Assembly: GCA_030834695.1 (NCBI GenBank)
Contig: JAUQXK010000051.1
Location: 1 to 64,000 of the forward strand
DNA length: 64,000 bases
Direction of reading: 5' to 3'
Origin: Desulfobacterales bacterium
GTDB taxonomy: Bacteria; Desulfobacterota; Desulfobacteria; Desulfobacterales; SpSt-501
Below are positions 34,075-42,584 of this stretch, piece by piece. The first letter of the stretch is position 1, and every line of letters starts with the position of its first letter. The notes under the pieces were generated by a model. It was not told where the DNA came from, ran no database searches, and was given only the letters and a program-made list of their open reading frames with translations. A program made the position numbers and the translations under genes.

Positions 34075-36732
34075 ATGAAATTGAGCGATCTGCCGATCTT
34101 CAACATTTTTCGATCCCGCAAGAGCCACTCGCGCCAGGAGCTGATGGCCGGCTTCACGGTCAAGTACGACAACTTCAAGCTGCTCCTGGAATCCAACACC
34201 GAACTGCTCAAGATCATCTCCGACATCGAGCAGAAATTGCGCGGCCAGTCCGCCTTCGGTCTGCCCTACATCGAGGCTCAGACCATGCGGGCCTTCTTCC
34301 ACTGCAGCCGGATGATCCATTGCATCGAGCAGATGTCCGGCCGGCCCTATCCCCTGCTGAAAAAAGCCCTGGAGGACATCCAACATGTCATCAAGGGGGA
34401 GGGCGGTCCCGCCCGGCTTACCACCTGCAAGGACTTCATCCTGAAATACCCTCAGATCACCTCGCGCGACCTGACGGAGGCCGTCGGTGAAAAGAACGCC
34501 AACGTGGCCGAAGTGCGCAACCGGGTCGACCTGGCCGTGCCGCGCGGCTTTGCCATCACAACGACTGCCTTCGAACACTTCATGGCCGCCAACCGGCTGG
34601 TGGAGGTCGTGCAGCGGTTGAAGGCCAAGGCCGACATAATCGAGACCGAAACCATTCTGCAGGTGAGCGAGCAGATCCAGATGCTCATGGCCGAATCCGA
34701 GGTGCCGGAGGATCTCGGCCGGATGATCGTCGCAAGCTACGACGAACTGGACGCCGAGACGCCGGCCGCCCGCAAGCCCCTCAAGATCTCCATGCGCAGC
34801 AGCGCCATCGGCGAAGACAGTACGCTGTCCTTTGCCGGTCAGTACCTCACGGTGTTGAACGTCCCGCGGGAGAAGCTCCTGGAGGAATACAAGAACATTC
34901 TATCCAGCCTGTTCACGCCGCGGGCCATCGCCTACCGTCTGCACATGGGCATCCCGTTCACCGAGGCGTCCATGGCGGTCGCCTGCATGGAGATGATCCC
35001 GGCACGGGCGAGCGGGGTCATGTACACGCGTAACCCCGTCAACGCCGTCGACAACCGGGTGCTCATCAATGCCGTATGGGGGCTTGGCCCCTATGCGGTG
35101 GACGGCATCGTGCCGCCGGACAGCTATTTCCTGAGCAAAGACTGCCCGCCGGTGCTGCTGAAGTCGCGAATCCAGGAGAAAACGGCCCGTTTGGTCGGGC
35201 GTGCCGACGGCTATGTCATCGAGGAGGCGGTTTCCGAAGAGCAGAGCAAACAGGCTTGTCTGTCCGAAAGCCAGACGTGCGAGCTCGCCGCCGCCGGCCT
35301 CAAGCTCGAAGCGCATTTCGGGGTTCCGCAGGATATAGAATGGGCCTTGGATGACGCCGGCCGGTTCATTATTCTTCAGACCCGACCGCTGCGGCTCGAA
35401 GGCCGGGAGTCGGACGGCAAATCACTCGATCCCGGGGTGCCCGAGGGCGCAACGCTGCTGTTGGACGAAGCCGACGTAGCCTGCCCGGGGGTCGGGTTCG
35501 GCCCGGCCGTGCACGTCCGGACCGAGGCCGATCTATCTGCTTTTCCCGACGGAGGGGTGCTCATCGCCGTGCATGCCTCGCCGCAGTATGTCATGGCCAT
35601 GAACAAGGCTCAAGCCATCATTACCGACTTCGGCAGCATTGTAAGCCACATGGCGTCACTCGCCCGCGAGTACATGGTGCCGACCCTCATGAACCTGCGG
35701 CAGGCCACTTCGCGGATTGCGCCGGGAACCGAGATAACGGTCGACGCTTACAATGGCCGCGTGTATTTGGGCCGGGTGCCGGAGGTCCTGAACTCCGGGC
35801 TGCAGCACGGCGGCTTCGTGGTGAAGGGGCCCGCCTACCAGGCGCTGCGCCGGCGCGCAGACCTGATTGTGCCGCTCAACCTCACCGACCCCAGATCCCA
35901 CCAGTTCGCCGAGCAGAACTGCCGCACCATCCACGATATCATGCGCTTCATCCACGAGAAATCCTATGCCGTGGTCTTCCAGCTCGGCGACCTAATCACC
36001 GACCGCGCCAGCATATCGGCACGGCTTAAGGCGGCCATCCCCATCGACCTATACGTGATCGACCTGTTCGGCGGGCTGAGCGTGGACGCCACCCGGGTGG
36101 TGTCCGTCACGCCGGAGGATGTCGCCTCCGTACCCTTCCGGGCGCTTCTCAACGGCATGCTGCTCAAGGATCTCTCCACGTCCCAAACCCGGCCCGTGAA
36201 CCTGAGCGGCTTTCTCTCCGTAATGGGTGAACAGATGGTCTCCCAGCCGGGAGCGGGTAACGAACGTTTCGGTGACCGCAGCTACGCCATCATCTCGGAC
36301 AAATACCTCAACTTCAGCTCGCGGGTCGGATATCATTACAGCGTGCTCGACTGTTACTGCGGCAAAACCCCGGCCAAGAACTACATCAACTTCCAGTTCA
36401 AGGGCGGCGCCGCTGACGATGTCAGACGATCGCGACGGGCGCGAATGATCGAAAAGGTGCTGGGTAGCCTGGGGTTTTTGGTGGAAACTACCGGTGACCG
36501 GGTAAGGGCGCGCATGGCGAAGCAGGAACAGTCCTACATCGAGGAGAAGCTGGATCTCTTGGGAAGGCTCTTGATCTACACGCGCCAGATGGACATGATG
36601 ATGCACTCGGAAGCGCACGTCACCCAGCTCACGGAATGCTTCCTGCAGGGCAATTACAGCCTCGATCCCGTCGGTTCAGGAAATCGAGAAGGAGGCTGCC
36701 CCCTGCCCGAAGATGACCGGCCTCGGCCTTGA
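34075..36732 (+). CDS. PEP synthase-related protein lacking the PEP-binding barrel
   Basis: 885 residues. Residues 1-130: helical domain of unknown type. About 135-440: ATP-grasp-like PEP/pyruvate-binding domain (VGEKNANVAEV, KISMRSSAIGEDS at 237-249, ASGVMYTRNP, DIEWALD...FIILQTRP). About 455-560: swivelling phosphohistidine domain with the usual SHA motif as S524-H525 in FGSIVSHMASLARE. From about 570 to 885, where PEP synthase or PPDK has its PEP-utilising TIM barrel, there is an unrelated sequence with DVRRSRRARMIEKVLGSLG and a helical end. It resembles the phosphoenolpyruvate synthase-related protein I recall near the DVU0150 cluster of Desulfovibrio. A phosphotransfer role is likely; the acceptor is unknown. 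Divergent from metY. Confidence 0.85.
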   Translation: MKLSDLPIFNIFRSRKSHSRQELMAGFTVKYDNFKLLLESNTELLKIISDIEQKLRGQSAFGLPYIEAQTMRAFFHCSRMIHCIEQMSGRPYPLLKKALEDIQHVIKGEGGPARLTTCKDFILKYPQITSRDLTEAVGEKNANVAEVRNRVDLAVPRGFAITTTAFEHFMAANRLVEVVQRLKAKADIIETETILQVSEQIQMLMAESEVPEDLGRMIVASYDELDAETPAARKPLKISMRSSAIGEDSTLSFAGQYLTVLNVPREKLLEEYKNILSSLFTPRAIAYRLHMGIPFTEASMAVACMEMIPARASGVMYTRNPVNAVDNRVLINAVWGLGPYAVDGIVPPDSYFLSKDCPPVLLKSRIQEKTARLVGRADGYVIEEAVSEEQSKQACLSESQTCELAAAGLKLEAHFGVPQDIEWALDDAGRFIILQTRPLRLEGRESDGKSLDPGVPEGATLLLDEADVACPGVGFGPAVHVRTEADLSAFPDGGVLIAVHASPQYVMAMNKAQAIITDFGSIVSHMASLAREYMVPTLMNLRQATSRIAPGTEITVDAYNGRVYLGRVPEVLNSGLQHGGFVVKGPAYQALRRRADLIVPLNLTDPRSHQFAEQNCRTIHDIMRFIHEKSYAVVFQLGDLITDRASISARLKAAIPIDLYVIDLFGGLSVDATRVVSVTPEDVASVPFRALLNGMLLKDLSTSQTRPVNLSGFLSVMGEQMVSQPGAGNERFGDRSYAIISDKYLNFSSRVGYHYSVLDCYCGKTPAKNYINFQFKGGAADDVRRSRRARMIEKVLGSLGFLVETTGDRVRARMAKQEQSYIEEKLDLLGRLLIYTRQMDMMMHSEAHVTQLTECFLQGNYSLDPVGSGNREGGCPLPEDDRPRP

Positions 36733-36933
36733 GCAGAAATGAGGCCGGGCCGTCTTTATACAAGGGGGATCGTTTCGGGCGCGCCCGGATGGGCGCAAGA
36801 TGAGAAGTATTCGTCGAAGACGTTTGGAGGCTTTCAGCCTCTATCAACGCGGCTGGATCCCGGCTTTCGCCAAAGGCAGGCGGCGCTCCCACAATAAAAA
36901 GGTAAACTCCCCCACAGCGGCAACACCTCGCTC

Positions 36934-37191
36934 TCAGCCGGACGCAACCCCTTGAGGGATGCTGATCAGACAGCCCAGCTTGATGCCGCTTTCACCCGAG
37001 ACCAGCGCTTCGCTTTCGGTTTCGGTGCTCCCTATCACTTCCACGACACCCACCCGGAACCCATCCTCGTTAAGGACCGCCAATTGCATCCCCGGCCGAA
37101 CCCCGTGGTCGGTTCCGCGCCGGAAGGAAACGATAAACCCCGCGGCGGACTTCTTGATCATATAGATCTCGGTGGTGTCGCGCTGGGACAT
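36934..37191 (-). CDS. Small protein with HGxxPGM beta domain
   Basis: 85 residues if started at ATG 37191, which has GGAG seven bases upstream; ATGs at 37203 and 37266 are alternatives. The whole protein is one domain that aligns by eye with the cytoplasmic end of the membrane protein at 26443-27240 (IYMIKKSAAG, TDHGVRPGM, VGVVEVIGS, LGCLISIPQG). The GV-x-PGM strand pattern recalls small beta-barrels such as those in MreC, but this is only a resemblance. Last gene of the leftward TauE/SafE operon. Function unknown. Confidence 0.7.
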   Translation of the reverse strand: MSQRDTTEIYMIKKSAAGFIVSFRRGTDHGVRPGMQLAVLNEDGFRVGVVEVIGSTETESEALVSGESGIKLGCLISIPQGVASG

Positions 37192-37305
37192 GAACCGCTC
37201 CATCTTGCTGGGGCCCCAACCCGCCGGCGCCCGCGGCTGCGCCGGCAAACCCTGGCGGTGGTGCATCCGCCGGAGGAGGCCGTGAAAAAGCCACCCAAGA
37301 GGGCC

Positions 37306-37539
37306 TCAAGCCTTGACCGTTGCCGGGCGCAGGCGACGCTTGGCCAGTGCGCCGACCACCAGGGTCGGGATGAGCATGCCGAAAAAGGCCTTGATGAAGG
37401 TCGCCGTAAAGTCCTCAGCGCTGGCGACGGCCAGGTACATGGCCACGCAAAGCTCGGACAGCACCAGCACATCCATGACGATAACGAACAGCCACTGCCG
37501 GGGGCTTTGCGTCACGTCGACTTCGTTTACGGGATCCAT
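37306..37539 (-). CDS. Small two-helix membrane protein
   Basis: 77 residues from ATG 37539 (GGAGAG upstream); the longer frame runs into the repeat at 37589 and is rejected. Two transmembrane helices (about 13-35, LFVIVMDVLVLSELCVAMYLAV, shortened in meaning; and 46-66, AFFGMLIPTLVVGALA) and a basic tail (KRRLRPATVKA). No named family recognised. It lies between the lipoprotein and the HGxxPGM protein in the same direction. Confidence 0.75.
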   Translation of the reverse strand: MDPVNEVDVTQSPRQWLFVIVMDVLVLSELCVAMYLAVASAEDFTATFIKAFFGMLIPTLVVGALAKRRLRPATVKA

Positions 37540-37588
37540 GAAAACTCTCCACACGTTATTACTTCGGCAATTAAATATGCCAAGATTT

Positions 37589-37653
37589 GTCATTCCGGCG
37601 AAAGCCGGAATCCGTGCGCCTGGGAGTGGATGCCGGATCAAGGCCGGCATGAC
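37589..37653. repeat. Palindromic repeat, GTCATTCCGGC family, copy 2
   Basis: GTCATTCCGGC-GAAA-GCCGGAATCC at 37589-37613 and GATGCCGGATCAAGGCCGGCATGAC up to 37653 form two hairpins, with outer ends inverted (GTCAT...ATGAC). It splits the TauE/SafE operon. Confidence 0.8.
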
Positions 37654-37730
37654 GGTATTTGCGTATTTCGCTGCCGGTCTAGTAATTCAATTTTGCGGCC
37701 GGTTTTCAGCCGGCCGCAAATTAAGTTCGT

Positions 37731-38324
37731 CTACTTTTTGAAGATGTCGGTCTGAGTGATGTTCATGAAACGCAGGGACTTGCCCTCTTCCTTGTAATAA
37801 ATGCGCACTTCATCGCCGGCATCCCAAGTGGAATCCGGCAGCGTGAAGTACTCCTCGGGCAGGCCGATGGTCTCGAGGATCTTTTGCCGGCTCGAGTAGA
37901 TGGTAACGGTCTTCTTGGCCTTGTCGACCACCGGGAATTTCTTGCCCTTGACGAGCAGGTCGCCACGTTCCACGCCAGTTTTCTTATCGACCGGTTTGAA
38001 ATCGATGGTCTTGAAGTTCTGGGTTTTGGAGTCGAAGATGACGATCTGGTTCTTTTCCACGTCCAGCTTCATGCGGCCGCCGGCTTTAGGCAGCGGCCCG
38101 ATTTCTTGCGGGTCGACCGGCAGCGCATAGGTCAAGGGCGGCAGGTACGAGTAGTCCGGGTTGAGCGTGTCGATCTTCTTGTCCCGGATGAGAGTCACCA
38201 GCTTCTTGTCTGTGTCGAATGCAACCACCCTGCCCTGGTCCACTTTGCCGGATTCCGCACAACCGAACAGGAAAACGAGCGGCAAAGCGACGAGCAGGTT
38301 CAACCAAAAACCTTTTTTCAACAT
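37731..38324 (-). CDS. Lipoprotein, probably DUF4881 family
   Basis: 197 residues, AAGGAGG upstream. Signal with lipobox LFGC and acylated C22. The mature part is beta-rich and lysine-rich (GRVVAFDTDKKLVTLIRDKK, PVDPQEIGPLPKAGGRMKLD, GDEVRIYYKEEGKSLRFMNI). It matches my memory of DUF4881 lipoproteins, found beside TauE/SafE transporters in sulfate reducers; the family label is less sure than the lipoprotein call. It may sit at the outer face of the membrane as partner of the exporter encoded 37 bases upstream. Confidence 0.78.
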   Translation of the reverse strand: MLKKGFWLNLLVALPLVFLFGCAESGKVDQGRVVAFDTDKKLVTLIRDKKIDTLNPDYSYLPPLTYALPVDPQEIGPLPKAGGRMKLDVEKNQIVIFDSKTQNFKTIDFKPVDKKTGVERGDLLVKGKKFPVVDKAKKTVTIYSSRQKILETIGLPEEYFTLPDSTWDAGDEVRIYYKEEGKSLRFMNITQTDIFKK

Positions 38325-38361
38325 GTTATCCTCCTTGACGCGTGGATTTCCAATCCGGTGG

Positions 38362-39417
38362 TTAGGCCTTGCCCTTCTTCATGGCCACTTCTTTCGCGGC
38401 CCCCTGGACCATTTTGACCGTTATGTAGACCGACATCGCGGCCACCAGGCCGAGAATCAGGACCGTGGCGGTCACGTCGCAGATCGTGTAGAGTTCAGGC
38501 ACGTAGTTGGGGATCAACTTCAAGAGCACCGAGATAAAGCAGCCGACCACGGCCAGCCCGAAGGCGATACGGATGCCATAGCCTTTGATGTACTTGGTCG
38601 CGACCGAACCGACCTGTGCGCCCATGGCGGCGCCAATCAGCATGATGATGGCGGCCACGAGTTCGGTGCGGCCCTTGTAAGTATAAGAGGCAGCTCCATA
38701 GAGTCCGGAGATCATGACTTCGAAGAGGTCGGTTCCGACGGCCACGTGAGTCGGGCATCCGATGAGATAGATCAGGGCCGGCATGCGAATCAAGCCGCCG
38801 CCGATGCCCAGGATGCCGGCCAGCCACCCGGTGAAGAAGGACACCAAAATCGGCAGCCACGCTGAGCAGGTGATTCCGGCCGCTTGCAGGGTCACCATCG
38901 GGGGGATCTTGATCTTGTGCAGCGTCTTATGCCATTCGATGCCGGTGGCCAGTTTGTCCACTTCCTTGCCCGCGGCAATAGCCTCGCGCTCTTTTTTTCG
39001 CTTTTTTGAAACGTCGGCAAACACCATCCAGGCAATCAACGCCAGCAGCACAAGGTACATCCAGCGCACCACCGGGCCGACCTGACCGATGCGCTCCAAC
39101 CACATGATCATCTGGGCGCCGATCTCGAAGCCCACAACAGTTCCGATGAGCATGATCATGCCGAGCTTGTAGTCCACGTTGCCGAACTTCCCGTGGCGCA
39201 TGGTGGAGATCAGTGATTTGCCTGCCATGTGGGCGATGTCGGTGCCGATGGCGAAAGCCATGGGGAAGCCCAGGATGTTCAACCCTGGGGTCACCATCCA
39301 CGCGCCGCCCATGCCGAAAAATCCGCCGATGACGCCCACGCCGATGCCAAGGATGATGAGTCCCGGCCAGAAGATTTTCACGCCCGCGATGGGCATGAGA
39401 ACATACAACCAATCCAT
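38362..39417 (-). CDS. Sulfite exporter TauE/SafE family membrane protein
   Basis: 351 residues, AAAGGAGA upstream. Eight to nine transmembrane helices in two homologous halves, each with the TauE/SafE glycine motif: GVIGGFFGMGGAWMVTPGLN near residue 30 and GWLAGILGIGGGLIRMPALI near 200. A charged cytoplasmic loop (KKRKKEREAIAAGKEVDK) separates the halves. The family exports sulfite, sulfoacetate or other small anions. In a sulfur-metabolising anaerobe sulfite or a related sulfonate is plausible, but not shown. Second gene of the operon behind the sigma54-type promoter. Confidence 0.93.
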   Translation of the reverse strand: MDWLYVLMPIAGVKIFWPGLIILGIGVGVIGGFFGMGGAWMVTPGLNILGFPMAFAIGTDIAHMAGKSLISTMRHGKFGNVDYKLGMIMLIGTVVGFEIGAQMIMWLERIGQVGPVVRWMYLVLLALIAWMVFADVSKKRKKEREAIAAGKEVDKLATGIEWHKTLHKIKIPPMVTLQAAGITCSAWLPILVSFFTGWLAGILGIGGGLIRMPALIYLIGCPTHVAVGTDLFEVMISGLYGAASYTYKGRTELVAAIIMLIGAAMGAQVGSVATKYIKGYGIRIAFGLAVVGCFISVLLKLIPNYVPELYTICDVTATVLILGLVAAMSVYITVKMVQGAAKEVAMKKGKA

Positions 39418-39481
39418 GCCGACTCTCCTTTCTTAAATAATGAGGTATGGCCTGATGAGGGTGAGTTCGCCGGACCCCGCG

Positions 39482-39772
39482 TCAATGCTCTGCCAGATCG
39501 CGCGACGAGAGATCGATGCCGATGAAGTGCATGATGAAATCGGCCAGCACACCGAAAATGACCCCGATTAAGGGGATCAGGACGACGGTCAAGGCAGTAA
39601 AGTACAGATGGCTCTCATTGTAGAGATTCGCCCACCAGGCCATTATCCCTGTGAGTTTTCGGGAGTCGGCCACGATGACGATGAATTCCCCGCCTCCGCC
39701 TGCCGCAAGAGCCGTCTGCGCGGTGAGCCAGAGAGTGGCCAGGATCAGTGCAAGTCTTTTTACCGCTGGCAT
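39482..39772 (-). CDS. DVU0150 family small membrane protein
   Basis: 96 residues from ATG 39772 (AAAGGAGG upstream), rather than the longer frame to 39814. Signal peptide ending ALA (about residue 23), then GGGGEFIVIVADSRKLTG, a short loop with the conserved MAWWANLYNESHLYFT, one transmembrane helix (about 58-85) and an SSRDLAEH tail. This order matches what I know as the DVU0150 family, found next to TauE/SafE genes. Function unknown. First gene of the operon; a consensus -24/-12 promoter lies 70-90 bases upstream. Confidence 0.85.
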   Translation of the reverse strand: MPAVKRLALILATLWLTAQTALAAGGGGEFIVIVADSRKLTGIMAWWANLYNESHLYFTALTVVLIPLIGVIFGVLADFIMHFIGIDLSSRDLAEH

Positions 39773-39843
39773 TTGTTGATTCCTCCTTTCCCAGTTTACG
39801 TTTGTTTGGTCCAAACAGCGCTCATATTGGTCAATGCGTTCTC

Positions 39844-39859
39844 AGCAATGCTCATGCCA
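39844..39859 (-). promoter_or_regulatory. Sigma54 (-24/-12) promoter of the DVU0150-TauE/SafE operon
   Basis: The minus strand reads TGGCATGAGCATTGCT, a full match to TGGCAYRNNNNTTGCW. The predicted transcript start is near 39833, giving a leader of about 60 bases to the ATG at 39772. A divergent sigma54-type activator begins about 115 bases away. Confidence 0.82.
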
Positions 39860-39973
39860 TATCATCTGGCAAATCGTTAAAATCATTTTTTACAATAATT
39901 TCATTTGATTTTTAAAATTGGGTGTGGCAGAAAAAAATCTTGCAAACATAGATTTAAGTTTTTTGCACAAAAA

Positions 39974-42457
39974 ATGGATATTGCCATGCGCTGGTTGCGC
40001 GGTGAAATTCCCGATTCAAGCTTCGAACGACTCCGGACTGCCATTCAGACCAGCAGTCTGAAAACCCGTTTGATGCTCGGTCTGATACCACCCGTAGTTA
40101 TAATCATGATGTTCACCGGATATGTAACCTACCTGATATCCAGGCAATCCATCGGAAATGCCATCCAGCGAACCAGCCAGCTTCAGACAGTCGCGGTCCG
40201 CAATGAGATTGAAGGCTACCTTGAACGCTGCCGTCAGGACATTGCCCACCTTGCACAGGAAAACATTACGCCTCAGGTAATGCACCGATTTATTGCAAAA
40301 CAAAGGACTTCAGGTGGAATTGAGTACCTTGAGGTCGCCTATATTGCGCAAAAAAGTGCAGACCACCTTGTTTATATCGCAAAAGACGACCGAATCGTGC
40401 AGATCCCGGCTGATTCGATCAAGCCTAGTCCTCTATCTTATTACGAGCAACTTAAACAGGTTGGTTTCGGGCAGGTCTGGCTCTCACCGATCTTGGAAAT
40501 GGATTTCCCTTTCCCGGAGCCGAACAACCCAAATCAGAGGTTGATTCGTAAGGTTATCCAGATGGCAACCCCCTGCTGTGTCGAGGGGGATGCGCCCGGC
40601 TATTTGATGGTTTCGGTGGACATCCGTGACTTGCGGAACATCCTTTCGCTTTACAACTCGAGCCAATCGCCGATCTGGGCCTACCAGCGCACGGCGGAGG
40701 AGCGCTATTTCTACCTTTTCGACACGGACGGATGGATATTATTTCAGTCTGACTCCGTGGAGCGACCCCTGTCCGAGCCATCCACCCATCTGGCGCGTTC
40801 GGGCTACACCGGGACTCTGGGCCGGCAAGGACTGGAGTTCGCATTCCGGCCAGATAGCATTTACGACGACTACTGGAAAATGGTCGCGGATGTGCGCGAC
40901 GGGCGTCAGGACGTCGTATCGCTGACGGCCTACCAGCCCAATGCCTACGGCCGGAGCTATTACCTTGCCTATGCGCCCGTGCGCTTCAAAACATCCATCG
41001 AATCCGCTCCACACGTCATCGCCGGCGTCGCCTATCTGGACATCAGCCGCCTGACATTGGCGGCCGGCTATAAGCACGTCGACACCATGTTTTACATCAC
41101 CGTTGCCACGGCCCTCGTGGTCGGCGCCCTGATTTACGTCCTGGGCGGAATCCTCACGCGGCCGATCCTGAAGCTCGCCGAAGCGGTGACCGAACTGCCC
41201 CAGCACGCGGGCCTCACGCCCATCGAGTTGCCCTACTACGGCAGGGAGATCACTGTGCTTCAGAAGTCCATCAATGCCTTGATCGCCACCTTGACGAGTC
41301 AGCTGGAAGAGATCCGGCAGAAGGACAAGACCATCCGCAGCGCGAACCTCAAGGAACAAGCGTTTCTGGACCAGGTTATCGCCGAGCCCGCCTCCGACGG
41401 ATCAGTCGACCACGTGCCGTCCATCGTCGGCCAGGGCTCCAGGATCGAAAAGTTCAAGAGCGAGATCCTCAAGGCGGCCCAGGTGGGCGTCGATGTCTTG
41501 ATCATCGGTGAAACCGGGACGGGCAAACAGCTGGCAGCCGAGGCCGTCCACCGGCTGAGCGCCCGCTCCGAAAAGCCTTTTATCTCCATCAACTGCGGGG
41601 CGTTGGACGAAAACCTGCTGCTCGACACTCTCTTCGGGCATGTGCGCGGGGCCTTCACCGAGGCCAAGAACGACCGCAAGGGCGCGTTTCTTGAAGCCGA
41701 CCAGGGGACGCTGTTTTTGGATGAAATCCAGGTGGCATCCGCTCGCGTTCAACAGGCCATGCTTCGGGCGATCGCCGTGCGCAAGATCAAACCGCTGGGG
41801 AGCGACCGCGAGACGGATGTGGACGTGCGCCTGATCGTCGCCAGCAATATCGACTTGCGGGAAGCGATTCAGAGAGGGCAGTTCCGGGAAGACCTGTATT
41901 TCCGCCTCAAGGTCATCACTATTCATACCTTGCCGCTGCGCGAACAGAAGGAGAACATCCCGGTGCTGGCCCGACACTTCCTCAATTTTCAGGAGCGCCT
42001 GGCCGGGCGGACCGGCATGGGGTTGAGCAAGGGCGCGCTCTCCAAACTGATGCGATATGACTGGCCGGGCAACGTGCGCGAACTCCAGAATTGCATTACC
42101 CGCGCAGTGGTTATGGCTGAGCGCCCGGTCATCCAGGCGGAGGACATCCCGTTGGACGTCGGCGATTGGGATGCGGATTCCGGCAGCGCCAGTCTGCCGG
42201 CGGTCGTTGATCCGGCCAAACCCGAAAAGCCTGCCATCGATCTCAACCACCGCCAACGCAAGGCCTGGGCGACGATCCTGGCTCAGGGTCGGATCACCCG
42301 CAGCCAGTACCAGGAGATCATCGGCGGCAACATGCCCACTCGAACGGCGATTTACGATCTTCAGGACTTGGTGAATAAGGGGGCTCTGAAAAAGACCGGT
42401 AAAGGACCGGCCACGCACTATGTTTTATCAGAAAGGCCGGAACCTGGTCAGAGTTGA
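39974..42457 (+). CDS. Membrane-bound sigma54-type activator with Cache sensor, HAMP and winged helix
   Basis: About 827 residues from ATG 39974; a TTG at 39905 and ATG 39986 are alternatives and none has a clear ribosome site. Order: transmembrane helix (about 30-55), periplasmic Cache-like sensor (to about 370; YFYLFDTDGWILFQSD), second helix, HAMP linker, AAA+ domain with GETGTGKQ and FLDEI. The sigma54-contact loop reads GAFTEA instead of GAFTGA. The C-terminal DNA-binding part is not a Fis helix but a winged helix (GRITRSQYQEIIGG, TAIYDLQDLVNKGAL, ATHYVLS) like that ending many Fic proteins. It most likely senses an external ligand and drives the divergent operon. It resembles a HAMP/sigma54 protein I recall beside DVU0150. 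Confidence 0.88.
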   Translation: MDIAMRWLRGEIPDSSFERLRTAIQTSSLKTRLMLGLIPPVVIIMMFTGYVTYLISRQSIGNAIQRTSQLQTVAVRNEIEGYLERCRQDIAHLAQENITPQVMHRFIAKQRTSGGIEYLEVAYIAQKSADHLVYIAKDDRIVQIPADSIKPSPLSYYEQLKQVGFGQVWLSPILEMDFPFPEPNNPNQRLIRKVIQMATPCCVEGDAPGYLMVSVDIRDLRNILSLYNSSQSPIWAYQRTAEERYFYLFDTDGWILFQSDSVERPLSEPSTHLARSGYTGTLGRQGLEFAFRPDSIYDDYWKMVADVRDGRQDVVSLTAYQPNAYGRSYYLAYAPVRFKTSIESAPHVIAGVAYLDISRLTLAAGYKHVDTMFYITVATALVVGALIYVLGGILTRPILKLAEAVTELPQHAGLTPIELPYYGREITVLQKSINALIATLTSQLEEIRQKDKTIRSANLKEQAFLDQVIAEPASDGSVDHVPSIVGQGSRIEKFKSEILKAAQVGVDVLIIGETGTGKQLAAEAVHRLSARSEKPFISINCGALDENLLLDTLFGHVRGAFTEAKNDRKGAFLEADQGTLFLDEIQVASARVQQAMLRAIAVRKIKPLGSDRETDVDVRLIVASNIDLREAIQRGQFREDLYFRLKVITIHTLPLREQKENIPVLARHFLNFQERLAGRTGMGLSKGALSKLMRYDWPGNVRELQNCITRAVVMAERPVIQAEDIPLDVGDWDADSGSASLPAVVDPAKPEKPAIDLNHRQRKAWATILAQGRITRSQYQEIIGGNMPTRTAIYDLQDLVNKGALKKTGKGPATHYVLSERPEPGQS

Positions 42458-42497
42458 CTTTCATCCATCGGCGGCAAACGCGCCCAAAAAGGGTTCC

Positions 42498-42580
42498 AGG
42501 ATTCAAGGGGTCGAGGGGTCAAGTGAAAAGACACATCCATCCTTTACTCGAACCCTTGACCCCTGGACCCCTTGAATCCT
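42498..42580. terminator. Large inverted repeat, probable bidirectional terminator
   Basis: Arms 42498-42523 (AGGATTCAAGGGGTC...) and 42555-42580 (...GACCCCTTGAATCCT) match at 25 of 26 positions around a 31-base loop. It lies between the convergent activator and cydC stops. GGGGTCNAGGGGTCAAG motifs occur twice in direct order within each arm. Confidence 0.65.
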
Positions 42581-42584
42581 CTCT

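Noticed and set aside
39925-39943. TGGCA...TTGC pair on the plus strand, as a sigma54 promoter for the activator gene
   Set aside because: Spacing is four bases too long for -24/-12 elements.
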